The notes under the pieces were generated by a model that was given only the letters and a program-made list of their open reading frames with translations, was not told where the DNA came from and searched no databases. 64,000 nt of DNA from an uncultured Paracoccaceae bacterium (GTDB taxonomy: Bacteria; Pseudomonadota; Alphaproteobacteria; Rhodobacterales; Rhodobacteraceae), in NCBI GenBank assembly GCA_947503175.1, contig CANNCO010000002.1:496001-560000 (forward strand), given 5' to 3'. Both the position numbers and the translations under genes were made by a program. Each line of letters begins with the position of its first letter. Positions within the stretch are counted from its first letter, which is position 1. This document shows positions 1 through 8,545 of the stretch, piece after piece.

Positions 1-322
1 TGGACGCCAGATCATCCGCATGGCCGTTCGCCATCTTGGCCATCAGGTCGGCTGTTGCGGGCGCGACGACCACCAGATCGGCTGCACGGCTAAGCTCGAT
101 ATGACCCATCTCGGCCTCGTCGGTCAGATCGAACAGATCCAGATAGACCTTTTCCGCCGCCAGCGCGGAAACCGACAAGGGCGTGACGAATTCCTGCGCC
201 GCGCGGGTCAGAACTGGCGTGACCGACGCCCCTTGCTCACGCAGACGCCGGATCAGATCGAGCGACTTGAAGGCAGCTATACCGCCACCGACGATCAAGA
301 GTATGCGCTTTCCGTTCAACAT
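1..322 (-). CDS. coaBC: Phosphopantothenoylcysteine decarboxylase/synthase, N-terminal part
   Basis: This is the first ~107 codons of CoaBC; the rest lies beyond the window's left edge. The family decarboxylates 4'-phosphopantothenoylcysteine (CoaC half) after forming it from phosphopantothenate and cysteine (CoaB half) in CoA synthesis. The protein begins MLNGKRILLIVGGGIAAFKS, the flavoprotein nucleotide-binding start. It continues through the LTRAAQEFVTPLSVSAL segment and ends in VVAPATADLMAKMANGHADD, matching the conserved APATAN/MAKMAxGxADD region of the flavin-binding decarboxylase domain. The start is the ATG at 320-322. Family identity is secure; the CoaB half cannot be seen. Confidence 0.9.
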   Translation of the reverse strand, partial: MLNGKRILLIVGGGIAAFKSLDLIRRLREQGASVTPVLTRAAQEFVTPLSVSALAAEKVYLDLFDLTDEAEMGHIELSRAADLVVVAPATADLMAKMANGHADDLAS

Positions 323-420
323 GGCGCGGAGCCTAGGGCGAACCCGCTCCACCGGCAAGTGGGCTGGAGAGGTCAGGTTTCTTGCGTATTTGCGACAAGA
401 CGAAAGGGCAGAGACGGTCT

Positions 421-1245
421 TTAGTCCCGAAAGACTGCGCAAGGATCGTCACGCGGGGCAGGTGCTGTCACAAGCCAGAGATCATATGGCGGTTCGTCCT
501 CGGGAGGCCCTTCGAACTGTGCCAGGGACAGGACCGTCAACCCCGGTGCGGCGCGGGCCAGCATCCTTGGAAGACCCCAGTCCTGACGCGCGTGCCCGTT
601 GCCGGTGATCACGACGACCGGACCACCCGTTTCCGCGATCGCGGCCAACACCGCACGGGCCAGCCCCGCATCGCGAAGACGCTGTGCTTCGACCATACCC
701 GGCAGGATGTCTTCGGGCAGGGCATCGCAATGCGCCGTCATCTGCCCGGCTTCCCGCAACTCCTGTTCTTCAGGGTCAAGGGATTGATCCAGCCCGAACA
801 GGGGTGCCGACCCGCCCAGGACGGCGGCGGCGCCCTCTGTCACAGCCCGGCGTACCTCTTCGCGCGGGATATCGCCTCCGAAAACTACCGCGTCGGGTGC
901 GGCGAGAAAAATCGGATGGTACATGGCGAAATCGGGCCAGCCAGAGGCTTCCCAATCCAGGGTGTCTGCCAAGCGTTCGGCTATCCCCCGCACCTCGGGT
1001 GTGACGGCCAGAGCCGCCTTGGGGCCGAACATCTCGAACACAAGGGCGTTCGGCCTGAGCGCCGCAACCGCAAGCGCCTGATTGACGTGGTGCGCCGGGT
1101 TGTCGTGCACCTCACCCAGTATGACCACGTCAGCGGGCGGCAGATCGGCAAGACCGCTCGTGTCGATCTCTTCCGACGACGCGACCCCCGCAACAAGGAA
1201 AAGGCCCGCCAGAAGCGGGCCCAGTCTCGAAGGGAAACGCATCAT
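421..1245 (-). CDS. ChaN/Tiki-like haem-binding uptake protein
   Basis: This is a 274-residue secreted protein of the ChaN (PF04187, haem-binding uptake, Tiki-like fold) family. An N-terminal hydrophobic signal (LGPLLAGLFLVAGVASS) is followed by the diagnostic VVILGEVHDNPAHHVNQ motif around residues 40-57, the family's GExHxxxxHH signature. A downstream VVVITGNGHARQDWGLP segment is also typical of the family. No lipobox cysteine is obvious, so it may be periplasmic rather than lipidated. Its ATG overlaps the stop of the upstream sigma-factor gene by ATGA, so the two are probably co-transcribed. Some members bind haem; whether this one does is not shown by the sequence. Confidence 0.8.
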   Translation of the reverse strand: MMRFPSRLGPLLAGLFLVAGVASSEEIDTSGLADLPPADVVILGEVHDNPAHHVNQALAVAALRPNALVFEMFGPKAALAVTPEVRGIAERLADTLDWEASGWPDFAMYHPIFLAAPDAVVFGGDIPREEVRRAVTEGAAAVLGGSAPLFGLDQSLDPEEQELREAGQMTAHCDALPEDILPGMVEAQRLRDAGLARAVLAAIAETGGPVVVITGNGHARQDWGLPRMLARAAPGLTVLSLAQFEGPPEDEPPYDLWLVTAPAPRDDPCAVFRD

Positions 1246-2120
1246 ACCAAGAATTCGTGCACTTCTTTCGACTGTGCTTCAAGGCTTTTGCGCATTTTCG
1301 CAAAGGCTGCGGCCTCAAGCTGACGCACTCGCTCCTTCGAGAGGCCGAGTTCGTCGCCCAGACTTTCGAGCGTGCGGGGCGCATCGCGCAGTTTGCGTTC
1401 GCGGACGATGAAGCGTTCGCGTTCGTTCAGACCGCCCATCGCCGCAACCAGCCAGTCGCGCAGGGTGTCGATGTCCTTTTCCTGCTCCACCTGTTCGGAG
1501 CCCTGTGAACTCTCGTCCTCAAGCGCGTCGATCCATTCGCGCCCTTCGTCATCCGCGGATTGCGTGGCATTGAGCGAATAGTCGGACCCGGCAAGGCGAC
1601 CTTCCATCATCTCGACGTCATGAAGCGGCACGCCCACCTCTGTCGCGATCAGATGGCGCAGTTGATGCCGGTCGAGGCGATCCCCGCGCGCCGCAGCCTC
1701 ACGCTCAAGGCGGGCCTGAACACGGCGCATGTTGAAGAACAGTGATTTCTGGCTTGAGGTCGAGCCCGTGCGAACCATCGACCAGTTGCGCATCACATAG
1801 TCCTGAATCGAGGCCTTGATCCACCAGACCGCATAGGTTGAGAAGCGCACGCCCCGGTCAGGGTCGAACTTGTCCGCCGCCTTCATCAGGCCAAGACTGG
1901 CCTCCTGGATGAGGTCATTCATAGGGGCGCCATAACGGCGGAACTTCGACGCCATCGAGATTGCCAGACGCATGTAAGCGGTAATCAGACGGTGCAGCGC
2001 CGCTTCATCGCGCTGGTCGCGCCAAGCATAGGCGAGGCGCAATTCAGTCTCGGCATCCAGCAGTTCTGCCTGCATCGCGCGGCGCGACAGTGTCTGATCG
2101 GAAGACGTATCAAAAGCCAT
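1242..2120 (-). CDS. rpoH2: RNA polymerase sigma-32 family factor, RpoHII type
   Basis: This 292-residue group 3 sigma factor carries region 2 (HRLITAYMRLAISMASKF, then DLIQEASLGLMKAADKF and the STYAVWWIKASIQDYVMRNW DNA-melting segment) and the RpoH-box-like QKSLFFNMRR. Region 4 ends with LGLSKERVRQLEAAAFAKMR. Rhodobacteraceae usually encode two RpoH proteins; the LSRRAMQAELLDAETELRLAYAWRDQRDE start resembles the RpoHII type, associated with the singlet-oxygen/oxidative response, rather than RpoHI. I chose the ATG at 2118-2120 because GGGG lies about 8 nt upstream and the protein aligns from there; an in-frame extension to 2210 looks non-coding. The gene is divergent from the phosphatase at 2272. 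Confidence 0.88.
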   Translation of the reverse strand: MAFDTSSDQTLSRRAMQAELLDAETELRLAYAWRDQRDEAALHRLITAYMRLAISMASKFRRYGAPMNDLIQEASLGLMKAADKFDPDRGVRFSTYAVWWIKASIQDYVMRNWSMVRTGSTSSQKSLFFNMRRVQARLEREAAARGDRLDRHQLRHLIATEVGVPLHDVEMMEGRLAGSDYSLNATQSADDEGREWIDALEDESSQGSEQVEQEKDIDTLRDWLVAAMGGLNERERFIVRERKLRDAPRTLESLGDELGLSKERVRQLEAAAFAKMRKSLEAQSKEVHEFLV

Positions 2121-2271
2121 TCTCAACCCCTGTGTCATGCCACCGCGGGTGGCGCCTATTTTGAACCAGATACGAAGGCTGGATAGGGTTGGATCAAAAT
2201 ATTCCTTCAAAACGGTTGCCGTCGCCCTCTTGGCCGCTAGGTTGACCGCGCCCTACGGCGGAACGATTCCC

Positions 2272-2853
2272 ATGATACAGGAAAACCTGACGGTTCACTG
2301 GGTGCGGCACGGGCCGACCCACGCGAATGCTATGGTGGGCTGGACAGACGTTGCGGCGGATCTTGGCGACCAGGCGGCACTAAAGCGGCTGTCAGCCTTT
2401 CTGCCGGACGAAGCGCCCGTGATCTCCTCCGACCTTACGCGGGCGACCGTCACGGCCGACGCGATACAGGGTGATCGGAAGCGGCTTGCCCACGCTGCCG
2501 GGCTTCGTGAAATGCACTTCGGCGACTGGGAGATGAAGACACATGCAGAGGTCGAGGCCGAACACCCCGACCTCATCCGCGCCTTTTGGGAGGCACCCGG
2601 AGATGTGCGCCCCCCGGGCGGCGAAAGCTGGAACGATCTCACGGCACGGGTCGCCCGGGCCCTGGAGACGTTACCCCATGTCGGCCCGGACCTGATCGCC
2701 GTGGCGCATTTCGGGGTCATTCTCGGACAACTTCAATTGGCAAAGGGCTGGACTGCCACCCGGGCCTTCTCCCAGCCGATCGACAACCTGTCGGTCACGC
2801 GGATAACCTATGGGGCGCGGCGTCAGGCAGACGTCATCAATCACAACCCGTGA
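2272..2853 (+). CDS. Histidine phosphatase family protein
   Basis: This is a 193-residue phosphoglycerate-mutase-like phosphatase. The catalytic VRHGPTHAN motif (RHG signature) is near the N-terminus at about residues 10-18. A second conserved stretch, ISSDLTRATVTADAI, carries the phosphate-binding arginine, and IAVAHFGVI supplies the C-terminal catalytic histidine. The glutamate motif is seen in LREMHFGDWEM. Relatives act on small phosphorylated metabolites such as alpha-ribazole phosphate; the substrate here cannot be deduced. The start is the ATG at 2272, since upstream in-frame sequence is not protein-like. It lies between a divergent rpoHII and a downstream GST gene. Confidence 0.85.
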   Translation: MIQENLTVHWVRHGPTHANAMVGWTDVAADLGDQAALKRLSAFLPDEAPVISSDLTRATVTADAIQGDRKRLAHAAGLREMHFGDWEMKTHAEVEAEHPDLIRAFWEAPGDVRPPGGESWNDLTARVARALETLPHVGPDLIAVAHFGVILGQLQLAKGWTATRAFSQPIDNLSVTRITYGARRQADVINHNP

Positions 2854-2910
2854 TCGCGACGTAACAAATCGTCGTTTCCGGTCGCGACTCCGGCCCGGTA
2901 GTGTCCGGAA

Positions 2911-3783
2911 ATGACCTATGATCTCGCCATCGGCGACCGCGCCTATTCCAGCTGGTCCTTGCGAAGCTGGCTTTTGTTTCACCGCTTCGGCATTCCTGTC
3001 CGGACCGAGCGTGCGCAGTTCTATTCAGATGATTTCCCGGCGCTTCTGGACCGGTTTCCCCCGGCACGACTGGTGCCGGTGATGCGGACGCCGGACGGCG
3101 CGGTGATCTGGGATACGCTGGCGATTGCCGAAGAACTCTCGGAACGTCACCCGGATGCGGGGCTATGGCCCGATGAGCCGGAGGGGCGTGGCACGGCCCG
3201 GGCCTTGTGCGCCGAGATGCATTCGGGCTTTGCCGCCCTCCGTTCGGATTGCCCGATGAACCTGCGCGTGGCTTATGCGGATTTCAGACCGTCAGAACCT
3301 GTACTCGGCGACCTTGCACGGATCGAAACCCTTTGGGCCCATGCACGCGGGATGGCCGAGAACAGCCCTTGGCTGTTTGGGCGATATTCGATCGCAGATG
3401 CGTTCTTTGCCCCGGTGGCGGCCCGGATTGCGGGATACGGGTTGCCCGTGGGCGAAGGTGCGCAAGCCTATATCAACGCACATCTGGCGGACGCGGCTTT
3501 CCGGCGCTGGCGGGCCATGGGAATGGTGGATGGGCCGGATCAGGCCGTCTATGCGATGGCGCACCAGACAAGACCCTGGCCGGGACCCGAGGTTCGAGCC
3601 GCGCGGGTGGCTGACGGGCCCTCCGAAAACGCGGCCTGCCCATATTCTGGCGAACCCGTCACCCATTTCCTTAAAACCGAAGGACGGGTTTTTGGGTTTT
3701 GCAACGCGTTCTGCCGCGACAAGACACTGGCCGATCCGGACGCATGGCCGGAGTTCACGGCGCTGCTGGAGCGGTCCTGTTAA
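2911..3783 (+). CDS. Glutathione S-transferase with extra cysteine-rich C-terminus
   Basis: This 290-residue protein has an N-terminal thioredoxin-like GST domain with AYSSWSLRSWLLF (the active-site serine region) and the cis-proline/Ser motif PVMRTPDGAVIWDTLAIAEEL. An all-helical C-domain with WLFGRYSIADAFFAPV follows. After about residue 235 there is an appended ~50-residue segment with CPYSGEPVTHFL, then FGFCNAFCRDKTLADPDAWPEF. Its C...CxxxC pattern resembles a YHS/TRASH-type metal-binding module rather than GST sequence. The substrate is unknown. Its stop codon overlaps a CtrA-like box preceding comM. Confidence 0.8.
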   Translation: MTYDLAIGDRAYSSWSLRSWLLFHRFGIPVRTERAQFYSDDFPALLDRFPPARLVPVMRTPDGAVIWDTLAIAEELSERHPDAGLWPDEPEGRGTARALCAEMHSGFAALRSDCPMNLRVAYADFRPSEPVLGDLARIETLWAHARGMAENSPWLFGRYSIADAFFAPVAARIAGYGLPVGEGAQAYINAHLADAAFRRWRAMGMVDGPDQAVYAMAHQTRPWPGPEVRAARVADGPSENAACPYSGEPVTHFLKTEGRVFGFCNAFCRDKTLADPDAWPEFTALLERSC

Positions 3784-3795
3784 CCATCCCTAAAC
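3780..3795 (+). promoter_or_regulatory. CtrA-like box upstream of comM
   Basis: The sequence TTAA-CCATCCC-TAAAC begins inside the GST stop codon and ends 37 bp before the comM ATG. It matches the CtrA recognition pattern TTAA-N7-TTAAC with one substitution in the second half-site. The location fits the recombination/competence gene downstream, which belongs to the CtrA regulon in some Rhodobacteraceae as I recall. Binding is inferred. Confidence 0.4.
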
Positions 3796-3832
3796 ACTCG
3801 TGACCTAGTCCTTAAACGTCAGGGGGCAGATC

Positions 3833-5350
3833 ATGGTAACGCGGGCCTATACGGTGGCATTCGAAGGGGTCGAGGCGCGGCTGGTCGAGGTTCAGTGCGC
3901 CGTCGCACCGGGGCTTCCCGCGTTTTCGATTGTGGGCCTACCCGACAAGGCCGTGTCCGAGGCGCGCGATCGCGTACGGGCCGCGCTTACGTCCATGGCG
4001 ATTGCCCTGCCTTCGAAACGGATCACCGTGAACCTCTCGCCCGCCGATCTTCCGAAGGAGGGCTCGCATTTCGATCTGCCGATCGCCATGGCGCTTCTGG
4101 CCGCGCTCGACATCCTGCCGCGTGAAGACATCGAAGCAACGGTCTCGCTGGGGGAGTTGTCACTGGATGGTTCGCTCGTCAACGTGGCCGGTGCATTGCC
4201 CGCTGCAATGGCTGCGGCTGAAAGCGACCGGATGCTTCTGTGTCCAAAAGGCTGCGGTGCCGAAGCGGCGTGGGTTGGCGCCACACAGGTCATCGCACCT
4301 GCATCGCTGATGGAGGCCGTGCGCCATTTCACCGGCCAGCTTCCGTTGACGCCCGCGGAACCCGGCAATGTAGAGAACGATCCGGCGTCCTCACGCGATC
4401 TGCGCGAAGTGAAAGGGCAGGAACGGGCCAAGCGCGCGCTTGAGATCGCCGCAGCCGGGCGGCATCACGTCATGCTTGTCGGGCCGCCGGGATCGGGAAA
4501 ATCCATGCTGGCCGCGCGTATCCCCGGTATCCTGCCGCCGCTGTCGCCTGGCGAGGCGCTTGAAACCTCGATGATCCACTCGCTCTCCGGACTTCTGGAT
4601 GAGGGCGGCATCAGCCGTACCCGCCCATTTCGCGAACCCCATCACACCGCCTCAATGGCCGCGATCGTGGGCGGCGGGAAGGGCGCGAAGCCCGGTGAGA
4701 TTTCGCTGGCCCATAACGGGGTTCTGTTCATGGACGAGTTTCCCGAGTTCCCGCGCACCGTCCTCGAAACGCTGCGTCAACCGATTGAAACAGGTGATGT
4801 CGTCGTGGCACGCGCCAACGCTCACGTACGCTACCCCTGCTGGTTCATGCTGGTGGCCGCTGCAAACCCCTGCAAATGCGGATACATGACCGATCCGGCC
4901 CGCGCCTGCGCAAGGGTTCCCCAATGCGGCGAGGACTATCTTGGACGTATCTCGGGGCCATTGATGGATCGGTTCGATCTGCGAATCGATGTCCCACCTG
5001 TGGCCTATTCCGATCTGGATCTGCCCCCATCCGGCGACGGTTCCGAGCAGATCAAGGCACGGGTTGTCGCGGCACGAACCGTGCAGTCGGCGCGCTATGA
5101 AGAGGCTGCCACAGCGCATCTCAACGCTGATGCCTCGGGTCAGCTTCTGTCAGATGTCGCCACCCCGGATGAAGAAGGTCGTGCCTTTCTGATAAAGGTT
5201 GCCGACCGTTTCGGGCTTTCGGCCCGCGGGTATCACCGTGTCCTGCGGGTGGCCCGGACCATCGCCGACCTTGCAGGATCGGCCGAGGTGCGCCAGCCGC
5301 ATGTGGCCGAAGCCGTCAGTTTCCGGCTTCAGGTTTCAGCGGACGGATGA
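3833..5350 (+). CDS. comM: YifB/ComM family AAA ATPase (Mg-chelatase-like)
   Basis: This is a 505-residue ComM/YifB protein, full length for the family. The N-terminal Lon-like ChlI domain reads VEARLVEVQCAVAPGLPAFSIVGLPD, KRITVNLSPADLPKEGSHFDLPIA. The AAA core has Walker A VGPPGSGKSMLA at ~residues 217-228, Walker B NGVLFMDEFPEF and the zinc-finger-like AANPCKCGYMTD. The Mg_chelatase_C end is VADRFGLSARGYHRVLRVARTIADL. In Vibrio, ComM is a branch-migration helicase that promotes integration of transforming DNA. The start is the ATG at 3833 after GGGGGCAG. The 3' end overlaps the convergent hydrolase gene by 35 bp. Confidence 0.92.
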   Translation: MVTRAYTVAFEGVEARLVEVQCAVAPGLPAFSIVGLPDKAVSEARDRVRAALTSMAIALPSKRITVNLSPADLPKEGSHFDLPIAMALLAALDILPREDIEATVSLGELSLDGSLVNVAGALPAAMAAAESDRMLLCPKGCGAEAAWVGATQVIAPASLMEAVRHFTGQLPLTPAEPGNVENDPASSRDLREVKGQERAKRALEIAAAGRHHVMLVGPPGSGKSMLAARIPGILPPLSPGEALETSMIHSLSGLLDEGGISRTRPFREPHHTASMAAIVGGGKGAKPGEISLAHNGVLFMDEFPEFPRTVLETLRQPIETGDVVVARANAHVRYPCWFMLVAAANPCKCGYMTDPARACARVPQCGEDYLGRISGPLMDRFDLRIDVPPVAYSDLDLPPSGDGSEQIKARVVAARTVQSARYEEAATAHLNADASGQLLSDVATPDEEGRAFLIKVADRFGLSARGYHRVLRVARTIADLAGSAEVRQPHVAEAVSFRLQVSADG

Positions 5351-6230
5351 GCCGGTGGATGAATCCGGCCACTTCGGTCAGGCTTTCGCGCGCCTCGGGC
5401 AGATAGCCGTCCAGAAGCTGCCAGACATGGGGAGCATCCGGCAGCGTCTGTACTTCGACCACCCCGCCACTTTCACGCAGCTTATCGGCCATCCTGTAGG
5501 TATCATCCGCAAGTATCTCGGTCTGGGCGACTTGCATAAGAACCGGCGGCGGCTTGTCGAACTGGGCAAAAAGTGGCGACACGCGCGGGTCCCGGCGCAT
5601 GTCCGGCGACGCGACATAATCAAGTAGCTCCCCAATCCGCTCCGAAGGCAGCAGCCGGTCGGCGGCAGCATTGGACGTGATCGTCCCGCCAGACATCGTC
5701 AGATCGGTCCAGGGCGAAAAAGCAAAAAGGCCCGCTGGCCGCATGTCTGTCGCACAAAGTCGGGCCAGAAGGGCCAGCGCAAGCCCGCCCCCTGCACTGT
5801 CGCCGCCCAGGACGATATCTCCCGGGCCGTAGCCGCGCGCAACAAGATCGGCATGCGCACGGCAAGCATCCTCGAACGCGGCAGGCGCCGGGTGTTCCGG
5901 GCCAAGGCGGTAGGTTAGCGCCGCAACCCGAACACCCGAAAGCTCTGACAAACGGCCAAGCATCGCCTGATGGGTGACCGGCGATCCCGCGATGTACCCG
6001 CCGCCATGGAAATAGAGGATGACCGAAGCGGGATCGCAGTTCCCGCAGGATATCCAGCGGATCCGACCGTCTTCGATGGTCGATGTCTTGGCCGGAGGTC
6101 TTAGAAAAAGCCGCGTGGCGCGCTCTAGGTCGTTTCGTGCCCGATCCGGGCCGGGCACATGCGCGATCTGCCGACGCACAAGTGCCCGCGACAGCGCGTT
6201 GATCAGGCGGAGGCGGCCGCTCGCCATCAC
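5316..6230 (-). CDS. Alpha/beta hydrolase (hormone-sensitive-lipase family)
   Basis: This 304-residue hydrolase belongs to the HSL-like (alpha/beta hydrolase fold-3) esterases. The oxyanion-hole motif is YFHGGGYIAGS (residues ~72-82) and the nucleophile elbow is GGDSAGGGLA. The acid is probably in the TEILADDTYRMA segment and the catalytic histidine in DAPHVWQL. The gene begins with GTG at 6228-6230 immediately after the gshB TAG, or with the ATG three bases further on (6225-6227), so translation is probably coupled to gshB. These enzymes cleave short-chain esters or lactones; the natural substrate is not apparent. Confidence 0.85.
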   Translation of the reverse strand: MMASGRLRLINALSRALVRRQIAHVPGPDRARNDLERATRLFLRPPAKTSTIEDGRIRWISCGNCDPASVILYFHGGGYIAGSPVTHQAMLGRLSELSGVRVAALTYRLGPEHPAPAAFEDACRAHADLVARGYGPGDIVLGGDSAGGGLALALLARLCATDMRPAGLFAFSPWTDLTMSGGTITSNAAADRLLPSERIGELLDYVASPDMRRDPRVSPLFAQFDKPPPVLMQVAQTEILADDTYRMADKLRESGGVVEVQTLPDAPHVWQLLDGYLPEARESLTEVAGFIHRLIRPLKPEAGN

Positions 6231-7175
6231 CTAGCCCGCCCGACGCGCCTCGATCGCTGCCCAGATTTTTTCGGCGACGTTGATTCCGTCAAACCGTTCA
6301 AGCTCCTGAATGCCCGTCGGCGATGTCACGTTGATCTCCGTCAGCCAGCCGCCGATCACATCGATCCCCACGAAAACCTGACCCTTCTCTTTCAGAAGCG
6401 GCCCGATGGCGGCACAGATCTCAAGATCGCGCTCGGACATCGCAATCTTTTCCGGCCGCCCGCCCACATGCAAGTTCGAACGCGTTTCGCCCTTTGCCGG
6501 GACGCGATTGATCGCGCCTACGGGCTCTCCGTCGACAAGGATCACCCGTTTGTCGCCCTTGCTCACATCGGGGAGGAATTTCTGCGCGATCAGCGGTTCG
6601 CGGGTCATGAATGTGAACATCTCATGTAGGCTTGTAAGGTTCCGGTCCTCCGGGGTCAGTTGAAAGACGCCGGCGCCGCCATTGCCGTAAAGCGGTTTAA
6701 CGATCATGTCCCCATGGCGTTCACGAAACGCGCGGATTGACGCCAGATCGCGCGCGACCATCGTTGGCGGGGTCAGATCGGGAAAACTCAGAACCAGCAG
6801 TTTTTCGGGATAGTTTCGCACCCAGAACGGGTCGTTCACGACCAATGTGCCGGGCGCGAGAAAGTCGAGGATATGTGTCGTGGTGATATAGCCCATGTCG
6901 AAGGGCGGGTCCTGACGCAGCCAGACGACATCCCAATCGGCGAGGTCGACCGTCGTCTCGGGCCCAAGCGTGACATGATCCCCGCGAACGCGCTGAACCA
7001 TCATCGGGTGGCCGCGTGCAGTAACGCGGCCTTCGTCGAAGGTCAGCCCATCGGGCGTGTAAAAGAAAAGCTCATGACCCCGCACCTGGGCCTCTTCCGC
7101 AAGACGAAAGCTGCTGTCGGCATCGATGTCGACGGACTGGATCGGATCCATCTGAAAAGCAACCTTGAGCGACAT
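6231..7175 (-). CDS. gshB: Glutathione synthase
   Basis: This 314-residue ATP-grasp ligase joins gamma-glutamylcysteine and glycine to give glutathione. The N-terminal domain starts [20 protein letters not shown], characteristic of GshB, followed by [20 protein letters not shown] and [13 protein letters not shown]. The ATP-grasp core has [15 protein letters not shown] (lysine and glycine-rich loop), then [32 protein letters not shown]. The C-terminal metal-binding part is [25 protein letters not shown]. Length and motifs match the family. It is the first gene of a pair with the HSL-type hydrolase. Confidence 0.95.
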   Translation of the reverse strand: MSLKVAFQMDPIQSVDIDADSSFRLAEEAQVRGHELFFYTPDGLTFDEGRVTARGHPMMVQRVRGDHVTLGPETTVDLADWDVVWLRQDPPFDMGYITTTHILDFLAPGTLVVNDPFWVRNYPEKLLVLSFPDLTPPTMVARDLASIRAFRERHGDMIVKPLYGNGGAGVFQLTPEDRNLTSLHEMFTFMTREPLIAQKFLPDVSKGDKRVILVDGEPVGAINRVPAKGETRSNLHVGGRPEKIAMSERDLEICAAIGPLLKEKGQVFVGIDVIGGWLTEINVTSPTGIQELERFDGINVAEKIWAAIEARRAG

Positions 7176-7239
7176 TGCTGGCTCCCTCTGATACTGACGC
7201 CTTACATGGCGCAGGCGGGAAGTGGTGGCAATGGCCGGC

Positions 7240-7593
7240 TCAGGTCATATAGGCGTTCTCGATCACCCGCATCGCGCCCGTTTCGTTCACCAGGGCTACA
7301 TCGAACCGGGTATCCGTATCCTGCCCCTTCGGTTCAGTGCCCAGAAACACCGATGCGGCCCGGTAGATCCGATCCAGTTGACGGGTGCCCAATCGCGCAA
7401 CCGCACGGTCAAAGTCCTTTGCCCGTTTTACTTCGACGAAAACGACCGTTTCATCCGCGCGCATGATCAGGTCAATCTCGCCTGCCGCACATCGCCAGCG
7501 GCGTGCCGCAACCTTGTGGCCGGTTTGCCTGTAGTGCGCCTCGACACCATCCTCGGCGGCAAGTCCGGCACGATAGGAGACATAGCCACTCAC
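7240..7593 (-). CDS. yraN: YraN family nuclease-fold protein (UPF0102)
   Basis: This 117-residue protein belongs to the UPF0102/YraN family with a Holliday-junction-resolvase-like endonuclease fold. Family motifs visible are [12 protein letters not shown] near the N-terminus, [15 protein letters not shown] (the GEIDLI core), [13 protein letters not shown] (the E-x-K active-site-like motif) and RFDVALV. No reaction has been established for most members. It starts with GTG (7591-7593) overlapping the rsmI TGA stop. The rsmI-yraN pairing beside a PBP-activator gene mirrors the E. coli yraL-yraM(lpoA)-yraN neighbourhood. Confidence 0.88.
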   Translation of the reverse strand: MSGYVSYRAGLAAEDGVEAHYRQTGHKVAARRWRCAAGEIDLIMRADETVVFVEVKRAKDFDRAVARLGTRQLDRIYRAASVFLGTEPKGQDTDTRFDVALVNETGAMRVIENAYMT

Positions 7594-8450
7594 CTTCGAC
7601 CCGCAAGGTCCAGAGCCGCCTGATACACGTCCCGGCGTGGCAGGTTCAAAGCCTTGGCCACATGACTGGCCGCGTCTTTTACTGTCATCGTCTTCATCGC
7701 CTCTTCCAGCATCGCATCACGCGCCCCGGGTCCCGCAACCATCCGGGATCGGTCGATCACCACGACAATCTCACCCTTCGGTGGCTTGTCGTCGTAAAGG
7801 TCTGCGAGTTCGGCCAAGGTACCTCGCCGAACCTCTTCGAACTTCTTCGTCAACTCACGACAGATCGCTGCCTCTCGCTCTCCACCCAGCACTGTCACGC
7901 AGGACTTAAGGTTCGATGAAAGCCGCCGGGGCGACTCAAAGAAAACCAGCGTCGCGGGTACATCTTTCAACTCGCGCAGCCATGTCTCTCGCGCCGATTT
8001 CGCAGGTGGCGGGAAGCCCGCGAACAGGAACCGGTCGGTTGGCAGACCAGCCACCACGAGCGCCGCCAGAACGGCGGATGCACCGGGCGCGCCATGGACA
8101 GGCAAGTCTTCGGCAATCGCATCGCGCGCCAGCGCAAACCCGGGGTCGGCCACCAGCGGTGTCCCCGCATCCGAGACATAGGCCACCGACTTTCCTTCGC
8201 CGATCATCCGCAATATCCGCGGGCGTTGCACGGCACCGTTATGATCGTGGTAAGCGATCACCGGACGTCCCGCCAAAGGCACGCCGTGGATCTCCATCAG
8301 TTTACGGGCATTGCGCGTGTCCTCGGCGGCGATCACATCGGCCACACGCAGGATATCCAATGCACGCAGAGTAATATCTCGCGCCGATCCGATCGGTGTC
8401 GCGACGAGATACAAGCCCGCCCGTAGGGGTACTGGCTCTTGCGGTGGCAT
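7590..8450 (-). CDS. rsmI: 16S rRNA (cytidine-1402-2'-O)-methyltransferase
   Basis: This 286-residue tetrapyrrole-methylase-fold enzyme 2'-O-methylates C1402 of 16S rRNA with SAM. Motifs are GLYLVATPIGSARDITLRAL at the start, VIAAEDTRNARKLM, VAYVSDAGTPLVADPGF (SAM-binding), HGAPGASAVLAALVVAGLPT and FFESPRRL. I start it at the ATG 8448-8450, which has GGAGGG just upstream and where family similarity begins; an in-frame extension to 8558 lacks similarity. Divergent from the PBP-activator gene, with only about 95 bp between the two starts. Confidence 0.93.
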   Translation of the reverse strand: MPPQEPVPLRAGLYLVATPIGSARDITLRALDILRVADVIAAEDTRNARKLMEIHGVPLAGRPVIAYHDHNGAVQRPRILRMIGEGKSVAYVSDAGTPLVADPGFALARDAIAEDLPVHGAPGASAVLAALVVAGLPTDRFLFAGFPPPAKSARETWLRELKDVPATLVFFESPRRLSSNLKSCVTVLGGEREAAICRELTKKFEEVRRGTLAELADLYDDKPPKGEIVVVIDRSRMVAGPGARDAMLEEAMKTMTVKDAASHVAKALNLPRRDVYQAALDLAGRR

Positions 8451-8545
8451 TTTCCCTCCGTTCCGCGACGGGCGCGATTTACACGACAAGCGCTTGCGCA
8501 TAGGCTGGCGCGCACCGGAAAGCCAGTCTTGTCGTGAGGGTATCA

